Assembly: GCA_964036665.1 (NCBI GenBank)
Contig: OZ038528.1
Span: forward strand, 4,966,501-5,030,500
Origin: Gordius sp. MW1
Taxonomy: Eukaryota; Nematomorpha; Gordioida; Gordea; Gordiidae
Length of the DNA: 64,000 nucleotides
Reading direction: 5' to 3'
Shown here: positions 32,383 through 44,219 of the stretch, one piece after another
Position numbering within the stretch: position 1 is the stretch's first letter
How the letters are laid out: every line of letters starts with the position of its first letter
Made by a program: the position numbers and the translations under genes
Notes under the pieces: generated by a model
Database searches by the model: none
What the model was told of the DNA's origin: nothing
The model's input: the letters and a program-made list of their open reading frames with translations, nothing else

Positions 32383-34185
32383 AACTGCTAAGTAAATAAT
32401 TACAAATTGCTAAATAATTTATGCTAAGTATTTTATTAAAGTGCTAAGTATTTTATTAAAAAACGCTAAGTATTTTATGCTAAGTATTTTAATCTAAATG
32501 CTAAGTATTTTAATCTAGATGCTAAGTATTTTATTATTAAATGCTAAGTATTTTAATCTAAATGCTAAGTATTTTATTATTAAATGCTAAGTATTTTAAT
32601 CTAAATGCTAAGTATTTTATTTTTAAATGCTAAGTTTTTTATTTTTAAATGCTAAGTTTTTATTATTAAATCGCAGAGTTTTTATTTTGTTTGATATATT
32701 AAGTTTTTTTTATTAAAATGCTAAGTATTTTATTAAAAAAAATAAAAATTATCAATTTTAATCAAAATGCTGAGTATTAAAAAAATATAAGATAATAAGG
32801 TTTTAAAGCTAAAAAGGACAAAGTTTTAATGGTAATAATTTCAAAGAAAATGTTTAATTTTTAAAAATGCTAGGTTTTCTATTTTGAAGTGCTAAGTTAT
32901 TAAAGTTTTTTAATTCAAAGTTTTATTTATGACACAAAAAAGTGTTGAAATTTGAAGTTAAGTTTTAATGGTAATTATTTTAATGAATTACCAAAATTTA
33001 TAGTTGAAAAATATAATATTTCAATTTTATATTGTTATAATATAAAAAAATTTATTTTAGATTTGAATAAAAAAATTATGATTATTTATTTGTAGGTGAA
33101 GAAATACCCTTCATGTTCTATAATGACTTCACATATAAAATAATCTAAATAGCCAATAGGATAATTTATAGAGATTTTATTCAACTACAATATACATATA
33201 ATTATAATAACGGTGGCTTGTATGTATATTTATTGGACTATCAAAGTTTTTTTAGCTTTAGAAGGTCTTCCACGTCTTCTTTTTTCTCCTATTGTGAAAT
33301 TTTTGGCTTCCATAGGCGCTTTGCATAATTTTATTGAAGTCCCATTTTAGAAAAAACAATTTTGTTGCTTTCAGAAAAACATTTTCATTCTGACAAAGTT
33401 GTACTTGTCAATGTCTTCAATTAATTCATCTTGATTGTGCTTGTCAACCAACATCACCTATTCCAGAATAATTTTATTATAAATTTTGAGTTAAGTACTT
33501 TTTTGCGATGTTTCTTCTGACATGAGCCCAGCATACCACAACCATTTTATCCCCAAAGACAGCTTTAAAAGCATTATGAATTGCACTGGCTGCATCAGTG
33601 ACAAGAACTTCAAAAACTGGATTTTTATGAATGTATGTCAAATTGGTGTAAGATCTTGGCGCAAAAGAACGCCAGTTATTGTTCGATCACAATGTCACTT
33701 AAATGTTATATAAAGAACATACAGCTTAATTTGTTTTGAAATTTATAAAATCTTTTGAATACTTAGCATAATATACTTATAAACCTAGCATATAATTAAA
33801 TACTTAGCATAATTTATTTAAATTCTTAGCAAATAATTTTAATACTTGGCACAATTTATTTAAATACTTAGCAATAATTTAAATACTTAGCATAATATAT
33901 TTAAATACTTAGCAATAATTTAAATAATTAGCATAATATATTTAAATACTTAGCATATAATTTAAATACTTAGCAAAACATTAAAATGCTTAGCAAACAA
34001 ATAAAATACTTAGCAAATAAATAAAATACTTAGCAAAATTTATTTAAATACTTAACACATGAAAAAATACTTAGCATTTGAATTTAATACTTAGCATTAA
34101 TTTAAATACTTAACAAGCAAATTAAATACTTAGCAAATGAATAAAATACTTAGCAATGACGCTAAAAATACTTAGCAAATAATTT
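32383..34185 (-). mobile_element. MULE remnant with inverted minisatellite arms
   Basis: The left arm (32383-~32900) is an array of GCTAAGTATTTTA words; the right arm (33762-34185) is an array of the reverse complement TAAATACTTAGC. Each arm has roughly 15-20 irregular copies. Between them is a minus-strand fragment of a Mutator-like transposase (33230-33640). MULEs classically have long terminal inverted repeats, so the arms are read as minisatellite-filled termini. The outermost sequences match poorly and no 9-bp target duplication was found. Confidence 0.65.
33230..33650 (-). pseudogene. Mutator-like (MULE) transposase, C-terminal half
   Basis: The minus strand reads HKNPVFEVLVTDAASAIHNA, FKAVFGDKMVVVCWAH and VRRNIAKKYLTQNL (about 33640-33480), then after stops and a frame change KAPMEAKNFTIGEKRRRGRP and SKAKKTLIVQ, ending at TAA 33230-33232. 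The (V/M)TD motif followed ~20 residues later by CWAH is the second catalytic aspartate and CxxH of the MULE DDE domain; the RRRGRPSKAKK tail with an AT-hook-like RGRP core is typical of invertebrate MULEs. The N-terminal zinc-binding and first catalytic region are missing. Confidence 0.7.
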
Positions 34186-34954
34186 GTTGTTAATAAACAA
34201 CGATTTAGTAACAATGTTTTTTAGTATTTCTATGCTTAGATATTCCAAATTTATAATTATGTACATTGCTTAAAAATATTTTTATGAGATAATAATTCAT
34301 CACTCATGCAAATACGATAATCAAATTTTTCACGGAATTGGTCAATTTATACAAAAACATGTGGCTTCTATTAATAATTTTTTTACTATATGTGTTTAAC
34401 TTTATTCTTGTAATTTTTTCGTTTTTAAATAACAATAAGCATTAAGTCTTAATAAAATATATCCTCTTTTATATTTGTACCATTGACTTGTGGTATGGTT
34501 TCCCGAAAAGTAGCATACTCTAGATAAAAAAGGCAAAATGTGTCTTAATAGACATCGCAATTTAAAGGTTCTCCAAAGTCTCGGAGTTTTAGTGGCAAAA
34601 TTGTAAGAAGTCTTGTTCAGGTAAAAATGTTATACATTTATATTGGCTAAAAAAAAATTGGTGCAATTTTTAGAAAGCGCTTTTATGTCTAAGACTAAGA
34701 CGCACTGGAAACTATGTTAAAATTATTGAGATATAGCAAAATCTCATTTTATCATAATTTTTGCTAACAAACTCATTTGTTGTTTTAAACTCTTTCTACA
34801 ACATATAATTGATAAATAGAATTTCAATAAATAACCCTGAAAGTACTTTTTATTTACAATAAGCTTTAAAAAGTTTTCATATCATTTTGTTTTATATAAA
34901 AGTTTTGAAAAAAGCTTTTTATCTTTTTTATATGAGACTCTATATAAAATGTAA
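34186..34954. other. AT-rich spacer
   Basis: No feature recognised between the MULE arm and the next dispersed repeat. Confidence 0.4.
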
Positions 34955-35615
34955 ACTCGGGCCTTCGGCCCTCGTGGGAAGGGGGAGGGGGGAAGGGAAG
35001 GGGGAACGACTCATCTATACTCCGTATAAATGTATCATATTTGCTATGCAATTTATGGGCGAGAAAGGTGGGAAGGGGCGAGAATGCCTATAGGGGGGTA
35101 TTAAATGCAAAATAATTGGACTGACGGGCATAGGGTAAATATCAATGTTAACCAATTCCAAATAGAAACAAAATTAAAATTTCGATTCACAATTTGGCCA
35201 ATGGTCATTTTTCCCATTGGTCAGTGGCCAGGACACGGTTAAAAAGTCGTATTTTCAAGGGTATTAACAAGAACAATATATTAATTTAATTTAAAAAAAA
35301 TAAAAGTTTTGCCCTCGCCGGGATTCGAACCCACATCAGTAGAGGCATAGGCTTTTGTAGGGGCACAGGGACCCATATCAGTAGAGGCATAGGCCCTTGT
35401 AGGGGAGGGCATTGGGTAATTATCGATGTTAACCAATTGAATTATTCATAACTAATTTTTTTTTAGGGGAAAAGGTCATACTTTGGTTTTTTTAACTAAT
35501 GGGTGTCAAAGGTTGTTAATATGAGAAAAGCGAAAATACCCTAGAGAAGAGGAAATTATAAGAAAATTAAATATAAAACGATATTCTTGATAAGTGAAAG
35601 TGAGCAAAAGCTTTA
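34955..35615. repeat. Dispersed repeat, copy A (~660 bp), with CCAATGG hairpin and B-box-like motif
   Basis: It starts CTCGGGCCTTCGGCCCTCG, continues with a G/A-rich tract, GTATCATATTTGCTATGCAA, one CCAATGG...CCATTGG hairpin unit (35196-35300) and GGGATTCGAACCC (35330; on the minus strand GGGTTCGAATCCC, a tRNA B-box/T-loop consensus). Two copies of ATCAGTAGAGGCATAGGC follow, and it ends with GATAAGTGAAAGTGAGCAAA. A near-identical direct copy is at 38184-38862. It looks like a SINE-like or MITE-like family rather than a gene. Confidence 0.7.
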
Positions 35616-36049
35616 AATTAGAGGCAAACTTGAGATTTAAGTATTTTAAATTAATTTTAACAATGCTTTGTTAATTGCTATTAAACTTAACCTTTTTGGT
35701 TGGTTCGCCTAAGTTAATATTATTAATAACAGTCGCAGTGGTAAACACGACGGAAATTTAAAATTCATATAGAAAATTCCAACCCTCCCCCCTCAATTAA
35801 TAACTTCTGTTCAATAAATCTACCAGCCCCCCCCCACTCCTATAAATAAATTAAAAATAATACCAACACATCTCTCTCTCCCATCTCCTCCACTCCCGTC
35901 CCCTAAACCCCCCCCCCCCTTCTCCCCGCGCTTATAATATTATGGTAATAAACTGTAGTTTACTTGGCATATAAAAATACATATAACATATGAAAGAGTT
36001 AAGATAAGAGTATAGTGAAATGCAGTAAATTTAATTCCGATCTCTTTTT
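35616..36049. other. Spacer with C-rich low-complexity tract
   Basis: Bases 35825-35930 are dominated by C runs and CTCTCTCC; otherwise nothing is recognised. Confidence 0.4.
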
Positions 36050-36742
36050 CTTTATCAGTTATTGGGTCCCAGATTCGTGGGGTTTGTTTTGATAAGCTTC
36101 TTCCATCTTGACCGGGTGAGTGCCATGTCTTGACTAATCTCTTTAGTTTTCATAACTTTATCGACTTGCCCTTTCCACGTGACACGGGGTCGTCCTCTTC
36201 CTCTCTTCCCCGGTACCTCCATGTCCAGTACTTTTCGATTTACGTCATCCGTGTCCCTTCTTAGTATATGCCCATACCACCTTAGCCGATTTTCGTTAAT
36301 AATGTCCGCCATAGGTTGAATACCCATTTTTGTCATGAGAAAGTCATTCGTCATATGGTCGAGCTTAGTATACCCCAAGCTCCACCGTATCATTCTCATC
36401 TCTGTGGCTTGTAATAGCTTGCCTTCCGTGGTGTTTAGTGCCCATGTTTCACTTCCATATAGTAACACCGGTCTTACGATGGATTTGTAAGCTTTGCTCT
36501 TCAACCATATTGGCATTTTCTTGTCGCACATTACACCGGATATACTTCGCCATTTAAGCCATCCTTTTTAAATCCGGGCATTGACTTCTGTTGTGCAACC
36601 TCCCTCTTGATGTAGCATCGAGCCGAGGTATGTAAAATCTTGCTTGAAACTATCATAATTTTGGAGTTGGTTTTTATAGCCGGTTTCCTGACGCCAACCC
36701 TCCACTTTTTGCACACGGACTTGGGACCGTCGTAGGTAGTGT
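36050..36742 (-). pseudogene. RTE-clade LINE copy 3, internally deleted (5' leader fused to C-terminus)
   Basis: On the minus strand the same leader as copies 1 and 2 (36742 to ~36640, including GGTTGGCGTC and AAAACCAACTCCAAAATTAT) runs directly into the last part of the RT protein: DFTYLGSMLHQEGGCTTEVN, then one stop, KGWLKWRSISGVMCDKKMP, SKAYKSIVRPVLLYGSETWA, NRLRWYGHILRRDTDDVNRK, PGKRGRGRPRVTWKGQ, ending at TAA 36055. Endonuclease, linker and RT core are missing. The fusion point lies in TGTAAA (36631-36636), present in both parent segments (copy 1 near 2176 and copy 4 near 51356). The C-terminal frame of 158 residues is open, so this is the youngest-looking RTE copy. Confidence 0.85.
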
Positions 36743-37279
36743 TAAATTTAATTCCAATCATATATTTTTAAACATAGCAAATATAAAACGACGGAATTTT
36801 GTATGCGTTTAGTTAGTAACCATCTAAAAATATGATTTGCCCATATCAGTAGAGGCATAGGCCCTTCTAGGGGAGGGCATAGGGTAATTATCAATGTTAA
36901 CCTAATATACCAATTCAAAAACGAATAAAAATTTCGATTCACAATTTGTTTTTTAATATAATAAAATAATTAATTGAAGGATGGATAATTATTAAAAATA
37001 TGCTTCTATGATCGACCACGTGATAATAATAATTGCCCTCCTGTTTTTTGATTACAATTAAAATGGTTAAAATATTATCGTTAAGTTACATCAAAGACTT
37101 TAAAATAAAAAGTTTATATATACATGTAATTTTTTTAAATTTTTGACAAAATGCGAATTTTATTTTTTCTAAACAAAATTTTTTTTTACTTTTGCCTTAT
37201 GGAAAAATACACATATGGTTTAAATTTTGATTTAATATCATTATTATTTAAAAAATAATTAGAAAGATACTTAAAAACA
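36743..37279. other. AT-rich spacer with a partial dispersed-repeat piece
   Basis: 36841-36950 holds a fragment of the dispersed family (ATCAGTAGAGGCATAGGC through ATCAATGTTAACC). The rest is AT-rich with nothing recognised. Confidence 0.45.
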
Positions 37280-38183
37280 ATTTGGCAAATGGTCATTTTT
37301 TCATTGGTCAGTAGCCAGGACACGGTCAAAAAGGATATAAATACATAAGAGACGATTAAAAAACGAGAAAAAAAATTTCAAATCACAATTTGGCCAATGG
37401 TCACTTTTTTCCATTGGTCAGTAACAATAGACGGTCTATAAATACATACGAGTCAAAAAAAAACAAAAAAAAACAATTTTGATTCACCCTTGGCCAATGG
37501 TGATTTTTTTCATTGGTCAGCAGCCAACGGACGGCCAAAAAGTCACATTATCAATGGTATTAACAAAAACAATATATTAATTTGAAAAAAAAGCGAAAAA
37601 AAATTTTTGATTCACACTTTGGCTAATGGTGATTTTTTCCATTGGTCAGCAGCCAACGGACGGCCAAAAAGTCACATTATCAATGGTATTAACAAATACT
37701 CGGGCCTTCGGCCCTCGTGGGAAGGGGGAGAAAGGAAGGGGAAGGGGAGGAGGGGAAGGGAAGGGGGGACGACTCATTTGTTAAAAATCCGCTGACAGTA
37801 ATATAATATAAATACATGAAATATAAAAGGCAAAATGCGCCGAATAAAATAATACACTATTCGGCAAATCACAATTTGGCCAATGGTCACTTTTTTACAT
37901 TGGTCAGTAACAATAGACGGTCTATAAATACATACGAGTCAAAAAAAACAAAAAAAAACAATTTTGATTCACCCTTGGTCAATGGTGATTTTTTTCATTG
38001 GTCAGCAGCCAACGGACGGCCAAAAAGTCACATTATCAATGGTATTAACAAAAACAATATATTAATTTGAAAAAAAAGCGAAAAAAATTTTTTGATTCAC
38101 ACTTTGGCTAATGGTGATTTTTTCCATTGGTCAGCAGCCAACGGACGGCCAAAAAGTCACATTATCAATGGTATTAACAAATA
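37280..38183. repeat. Array of CCAATGG hairpin units with a recent ~490-bp tandem duplication
   Basis: Units of ~105 bp start near 37280, 37385, 37485, 37612, 37870, 37975 and 38098. Each carries TTTGGCCAATGG, a T-rich loop and CCATTGGTCAG, then AACGGACGGCCAAAAAGTCA and ATCAATGGTATTAACAA. Bases 37383-37780 and 37870-38268 are near-identical, including the GGGCCTTCGGCCC hairpin and GA-rich tract, showing a recent duplication with a period of ~487 bp. Open frames here are by-products of the repeat. Confidence 0.8.
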
Positions 38184-38862
38184 CTCGGGCCTTCGGCCCT
38201 CGTGGGAAGGGGGAGAAAGGAAGGGGAAGGGGAGGAGGGGAAGGGAAGGGGGGACGACTCATTTATACTCTGTATAAATGTATCATATTTGCTATGCAAT
38301 TTATGGGCGAGAAAGGTGGGAAGGGGCGAGAATGCCTTGCCTATAGGGGGGTATTAAATTCAAAATAATTGGACTGACGGGCATAGGGTAATTAGCAAAG
38401 TTAACCAATTCCAAATAAAAAAAAATTAAAATTTCGATTCAAAATTTGGCCAATGGTCATTTTTCCCATTGGTGAGTAGCCAGGTCACGGTTAAAAAGTC
38501 GTATTTTCAAGGGTATTAACAAGAACAATATATTAATTTAATTTAAAAAAATAAAAATTTTGCCCTCGCCGGGATTCGAACCCACATTAGTAGGCATAGG
38601 ATTTTGTAGGGGCACAGGGACCCATATCAGTAGAGGCATAGGCCCTTGTAGGGGAGGGCATAGGGTAATTATCGATGTTAACCAATTGAATTATTCATTA
38701 CTAATTCTTTTTTAGGGGAAAAGGGTATACTTTGGTTTTTTTAACTAATGTGTGTCAAAGTTTGTTAATATGAGAAAAGCGAAAATACCCTAAAGAAGAG
38801 GAAATTATAAGAAAATGAAATATAAAACGATATTCTTGATAAGTGAAAGTGAGCAAAAGCTA
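38184..38862. repeat. Dispersed repeat, copy B (~680 bp)
   Basis: Direct copy of 34955-35615 in the same order: CTCGGGCCTTCGGCCC, GA-rich tract, hairpin unit at 38443, GGGATTCGAACCC at 38571, doubled AGTAGAGGCATAGG-type motif, ending GATAAGTGAAAGTGAGCAAA at about 38858. Confidence 0.75.
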
Positions 38863-40689
38863 TTAATTTTAAGCATTGCTGAAAAAGAACACCTATTTAG
38901 AACCACAAATTTGGACAGAGTCTTAGATATCGACTCTTGATTCCTTCGTTAATAAATAAATCAACGGTTTTCCATAAAAAAACGAAATATAAAACTTTCA
39001 AATTTGTTCTTGCATAATCCAACGCTAACCTTATTTGTTTAGAGAAATTATAAGCTATTCGTAATTTAACATGCATGGTTCTTTCATATAAATGAGATAT
39101 TTTTTAACGTGTAAAAATTAAATTACACATCGATAATAAATTCCAGCCTCCCCCCTGCGTAGCCAGGGCATAGGGAAGGCATAAAGTGGCGGCTGCCCCC
39201 CCCCCCCCTAAATTTAAAAAAACATTAATATTTAAAAAAATTATGACTAAAATTTCAAAACATCAATTCGCCCCTCCCTAAATCATTACTGCCCCCCCCC
39301 CCTAAATTGAAATCCTGACTACACCCATGATTAAAACTATCGAATTTATAAGAAATTAATTTGATTTACAACGAATGAGATGGCAAAAAACAAAAATCAA
39401 TATAGAATTAAAACGATCTCGCACCAACTAAGGGGCAATCATAACAACTGGGGAAGTTGTGTATTAATAAATGGTGATGAAAAGTTTGTGGGAGTTGAAA
39501 ATAAGCTTATTTCTAAAAAAATTAATAAGCACATATTTAATTTAAAAATGTCAGAAAAAATACTGAAGAGCTTATGGACAGTATTAACTTGTGTGCCTTA
39601 ACCGTAATAATTTTATCACCTTCTTCAAACTGAGGGGGTATAATGGCAATTATAATGATTTTAAATTACCAAAAAATTAATATCCTTCATTCTATCATTT
39701 TCAAATGCTTTGTGGCGTCTTTCATCCCAACTTTTCCCTTCAAAATCACTATTGTTTGCCTTTTCACCCATTTTTTCTTTAAAGCATTATATTTTTTTTT
39801 AATAAAATACAAATCGAGTTACATATAAACAAAGAAAACAAGATAACTAATAAATCTAATAATTTCTATAATTAATAAAGTTAAAATTTAAAATAAGAAT
39901 GGGAATTTTAATTAAGTAATGACACTAATTTTTAAACAAAAATTAACTCATCTGATATTAAATTTGTGCCTAGCAATTTCTAGAAGAAAATCATCAGAAA
40001 TAAATTAATAAAATATGATTTTTCAAAGAAACACCCCTCCTGCCATAGTTAAAAATACATCAATCACAATTTATTTTAAGATAATTTTATATCATTGTTT
40101 TCAATGACTTAAAATTTTTTTAAAGAAAAACGTAATTTAAAAAAAATAACAAATTAACATGTATATTTAACAATATTTAACACAAATATAAATTAAAACC
40201 GCTATGTTCTTTCATTATTTAATTAAAATTACCTATTATCAAAGTGACTGAGCTCCTTCTCCCCGCGTAGTATCTGTTTTTTAATGGTAAAAAAGCTTAC
40301 TTTCTCCCCTTTTCTTTTACTTTTTAAACCAAAATTAACCTAAATACGGTGTAGATAGGGAATAATAAATGCTTTATATCTCTCGCCCATCACAGGAATA
40401 ATTGCTTTGGGGGTTTATTTACCCCTCTCCTCCTTCTTTCGGTCAGTGGCCGTTTGTCTTTGATTAAAAGGTTAAGACTGTGGGTATATCACAGTTTATT
40501 TAACAAACGTACTAGCTGAAGTAAGGCCAACAAACTATTTGTCAAGTCTTCTACATGGAGCCCTATACAAAACTGATGTTTTTTTTAAATTAACAAATGA
40601 TTTGAATATAATTAGAAAAATTCCTCTATTATATTCAGTGCCAAAAAACAGCAAAATTCAAGCCCCCATTTTTCAGTAACAAATCATCA
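38863..40689. other. AT-rich spacer; C-run pair at 39157-39328
   Basis: CTGCGTAGCCAGGGC (39157) and, inverted, CCTGACTACACCC (39316) face each other around C-rich tracts (39196-39208, 39292-39302). The GYGTAGYCAGGATTTC motif ahead of a G run is a common end of small invertebrate repeats. A 73-codon frame at 39380-39601 (MAKNKNQYRIKTISHQLRGN) is not recognised. Nothing else is supported. Confidence 0.4.
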
Positions 40690-40880
40690 ATCTATTGCTT
40701 CCTATGGCGAAAAAACTTTTTCTTTTCCTTTATCCCTATCTAAATCAAGGATACCAAAAGAGATATTTGATTCTCTCCTATATAGCTATTCCAAAATCAT
40801 CATCACCTAAACCTTTCAGGATTACTTAACTTACATGGAAATATTATTCTTTCCTGAGAACATTCCAATGACCATTAGAT
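40690..40880 (+). pseudogene. Possible N-terminal fragment of an RLE-type LINE
   Basis: The plus strand reads LSLSKSRIPKEIFDSLLYSY then, past a stop, TFQDYLTYMEILFFPENIP. Its spacing resembles the downstream element's RIPRGAREAFSALFNKIL ... WRNLFTICFHTLAIP. Similarity is weak and judged by eye only. Confidence 0.3.
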
Positions 40881-41439
40881 TTTAATACTTCTCTTAAGAT
40901 CAACAATTTTATGAAGTTAATGCAGTATTCAAAACCAAACAACAGTTAGTGCTCAGAATTTTAATTTACTGAAATTTTTGCACAATTATATCAATTAACT
41001 TTTTATAAAAAGAAAACTTAAAAGCAATCCTCATTTAATCTTTTAATGTTCACTATTTTATCTAAATATAAATATATAAAGAATCTACCTATTTCTCAAC
41101 TTATTACAGAGTTAACATAAAACATCCTTTCTAACTTTACCACCTAGCAATCTTTTTAACAAATAACCTAGGCCTACCTTTTTTTTTTTTACAATTGATA
41201 GATAATGTGCAATTTTAGATCTACTTATTCTCAACTTTAAATTAATTATTACTTGCTCGAAATACTAAAATCGCTAAAAAAAATATTTTTTGTCAAATAC
41301 TTTAAAAAAAAAGAAAAGCCAGAGTACTACTTACAAGTTTTAAGATATCATCTTCCCCTTCCTAAAAAAATAAAAAAAAATACATGACACCCTCACCATG
41401 TCCAGCCTGACGTAAGATTACCGCACTAACAAAGTTTGG

Positions 41440-44219
41440 TAAGTATGTTGTCCATGGCCCTCGCAACAACCGTTGCCCAGCTTCAAACACCTTCCATTCA
41501 CCCAACCTAACACCCCCAACCTTACCGTCTAATAGCTATTTCTTTGACACCGTATCTGTTGAGCATCACCCAAATACAGACACATTTAACCATCCAAGCA
41601 ATGCCTGGACACAAGATTTTATTTCCCTGCCAAAACCAAATATTCTTAATAGGATCCCAAGGGGAGCAAGGGAAGCATTCAGTGCCCTTTTCAATAAAAT
41701 TCTCTCATCTATCAACAAAAACCCCGACAATCTAGAAGAGTGGAGGAATCTATTTACTATTTGTTTTCATACCCTTGCAATACCACAATCCAAAGAGGCA
41801 CAGTTATCTAAGGCCATCAAAGGATCAATCCAAAGTTTTGACCCTAACAAGCCCCTTATGCTTCCAAAAAAGTCTCATAAACCTAAGCTTTCATTGGATC
41901 TAAAAACTAAAGCTATAGCAAACAAAATCAATGCCCTGGAAATCAGCTCAGCTCTTCGTATTTTAGGTTCGTCCGATTTGATCGCACCTTCTACCAACTC
42001 AACATACGTTCTCCTCCTAGATAAACACCCTGAGGGCCAAGCTTTAATCCCCTCATTGCAGGATACCCCCTCAACCTCCATCACCGATTTTACAGCTTTC
42101 GAAGTCGCAAATGCAATAAATTCCTTCAAGAAAGACTCAGCAGCAGGCCTGGACGGCATCCGCCCCATTTTCCTGCAAGACCTCATCAAGCCCCACATAA
42201 GCGGTTCACAAATTTTACTTACGAACCTAACCCTTCTCTGCAACATTATCAGAAGAGGCCAATTCCCTTCAGACATATCCCAAATTCTTTTTGGCGGAAA
42301 ACTACTGGCCTTCAATAAACCCGACGGCTCAATTCGTCCCATCGTTATCGGGTCAGTTTTACGTAGATTTAGTTTCCAAATTGATCACGACCAAAATCCG
42401 CGCCTCCTTGGCCAGTTCCTTCCTCCCCAACCAATTAGGTTTCGGAGTCAAGGGAGGTTGTGAAGCCGCAGCCCATACCGCAAGAATCCTTTTTAAGTCC
42501 TCACCTCAGTCCGAACTACTAGTCAAACTTGACTTTAAAAACGCTTTCAACAGCGTCCATAGGGCGGCGTTTCTAAAACCCTTCCAGGAAGCGTACCCCG
42601 AATACTACTCCTATGTCCTCAATAGTTACGGTGCCCCATCATACCTTCTATTTGGGGACAAAACAATTCACTCTTCCAGAGGGATACAGCAAGGTGATCC
42701 CCTAGGCCCAGCTCTTTTCTGTCTGGCCATCCAAGGGATAATTGAAAAAATTTCTAACTCAGGAAATTTTTCATGCAACCTTTGGTACATGGACGACGGT
42801 TTTTTGGTGGGACCAGCCAGCGAAATACAAAAAAGACTGAAAATCATCGAGTCCTTCTCAGATTTAGTAGGTCTCCAACTGAACCATTTAAAATGTGAAA
42901 TTTACTGCAGGGACACCTCAATCGACACCTCATCACTCCCATTTTCCGTATTCTCCTTAGACCAGTTCAGCCATTTAGGCGCTCCATTAGGAGGGCCCAT
43001 CTCTTCGCAACGTTTTCTAGCAAAATTTTCGACCTTTATTGAGACCGTCAAACCCACCTTGCAAAAACTTACCCCTCACCACGCTTTCTTTCTGGCAAAA
43101 AATTTCCTGCTAATCCCAAAAATAAATCACGCCTTGCGTGCATCACCTATCTACAGCTGTCCCGAACAACTCAATATGATCGAACGGGGCATTCAATCAC
43201 TTTTTGAGTCCTGTCTCAATATAAAGTTTAGTCCCGCCCAATGGCTCCAAGCATCCCTCCCTTCTAAGAGAGGGGGGATTGGTATAAGATCCACGAGACA
43301 GATTGCATTAGCGGGTTTTATTTCGTCGCGTATGAGTACCGACCCGCTAATCACCGCTTTGACATCTCTCTCAGACCCGCACCTTCAGGAGGCTCTACGC
43401 CTCTGGGATACGGAAAAGCTCGAATCAGCCGACCGACCACTTGGAGTGACCCAGAAGGAATGGGACCTTCCCTTGATAGCACGTTCCGTAGCTTACCTCT
43501 CTCCGAACGACCTATCTCAAGGAAAACACCTTTTCAACTGGGCTTCTTCCAACAGCGGTTATGAATGGCTCGGCAATCCCTAGCAGGAACCTGGACTTCA
43601 CATGTCTGGTGAGGAGCTACGCATTGCCATAGGCCTGCGTCTCGGCTGTGACATCGTATCCCCATTCGTATGCGACCAATGTAAACAGCCGGTCCAACCC
43701 AATGGCCATCACCCCCATCACTGCAAATACAGCAAAGGGCGCAACCCCAGGCACACGGCAATTAACAAACTAATCGGCCAGTACCTAAGGAAGGCAGGCT
43801 TTCCAAATACCTTGGAACCCGTCGGCCTCAGCACACTAGATGGAAAAAGACCCGACGGCGTTACGCTCATCCCCTGGTCCCGCGGACTGAATCTTACTTG
43901 GGACTTCACCACGGTCGACATATTCGCCCCCTCCAACTCCTCCCCTGACCTTTTAGTCAGCACTGAAAGTAGGAAGTCAAATAAATACTCTTTCCTTTCA
44001 GAAACAATATTTATTCCCTTAGTGGCTTCCATAATCGGAAACCTAGGCATCCAATGCCTCTCTTTTTTAAAACAAATTGTGAGAGCAACTTCCATGGTCT
44101 CATCGGATTCGAAAGAGTCGTATTACATCAGACAGAAGATTACAATAAAATCGTTAGATCTTACACGATTTCCATTCACGGCTCAATGCCATCTTCTTAT
44201 TATACTTTTTAGTCGTTAA
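41440..44219 (+). pseudogene. Nearly intact RLE-type LINE (RT plus restriction-like endonuclease)
   Basis: Single-ORF non-LTR retrotransposon: reverse transcriptase plus C-terminal restriction-like endonuclease for target-primed insertion. The 5' part (about 41440-41860) reads RIPRGAREAFSALFNKIL, then LEEWRNLFTICFHTLAIPQS. The frame from 41858 covers KHPEGQALIPSLQDTPST and the pre-RT region. One single-base shift at ~42357-42372 joins VLRR to LVSKLITTKIRASL. RT motifs: LVKLDFKNAFNSV (A), GIQQGDPLGPALFCL (B), NLWYMDDGFLVG (C, YMDD). A lone in-frame TAG at 43581 precedes LRIAIGLRLGCDIV, the CCHC knuckle CDQCKQPVQPNGHHPHHC and the endonuclease core KRPDGVTLIPW ... LTWDFTTVD. The ORF ends at TAA ~44219. 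Membership of the R2/NeSL-like group is inferred from domain order; the exact clade is not determined. Confidence 0.87.

Noticed and set aside
32383..34185. CRISPR-like appearance of regularly spaced short words
   Set aside because: Spacing is irregular, spacers are AT-rich and similar, the genome is eukaryotic, and the arrays are inverted around a transposase.
35320..35350. tRNA gene suggested by GGGATTCGAACCC (minus-strand T-loop), also at 38571 and 46634
   Set aside because: No matching acceptor, D-arm or anticodon arm could be folded upstream; treated as a B-box-like motif in a repeat.
37607..38368. Repeated frames reading LANGDFFHWSAANGRPKSHII
   Set aside because: Translation of the CCAATGG hairpin unit; identical in each repeat copy and without start or splice context.
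39380..39601. 73-codon plus-strand frame starting MAKNKNQYRIKTISHQ
   Set aside because: Reads somewhat protein-like but nothing recognised and neighbouring sequence is repeat; not supported enough to call.
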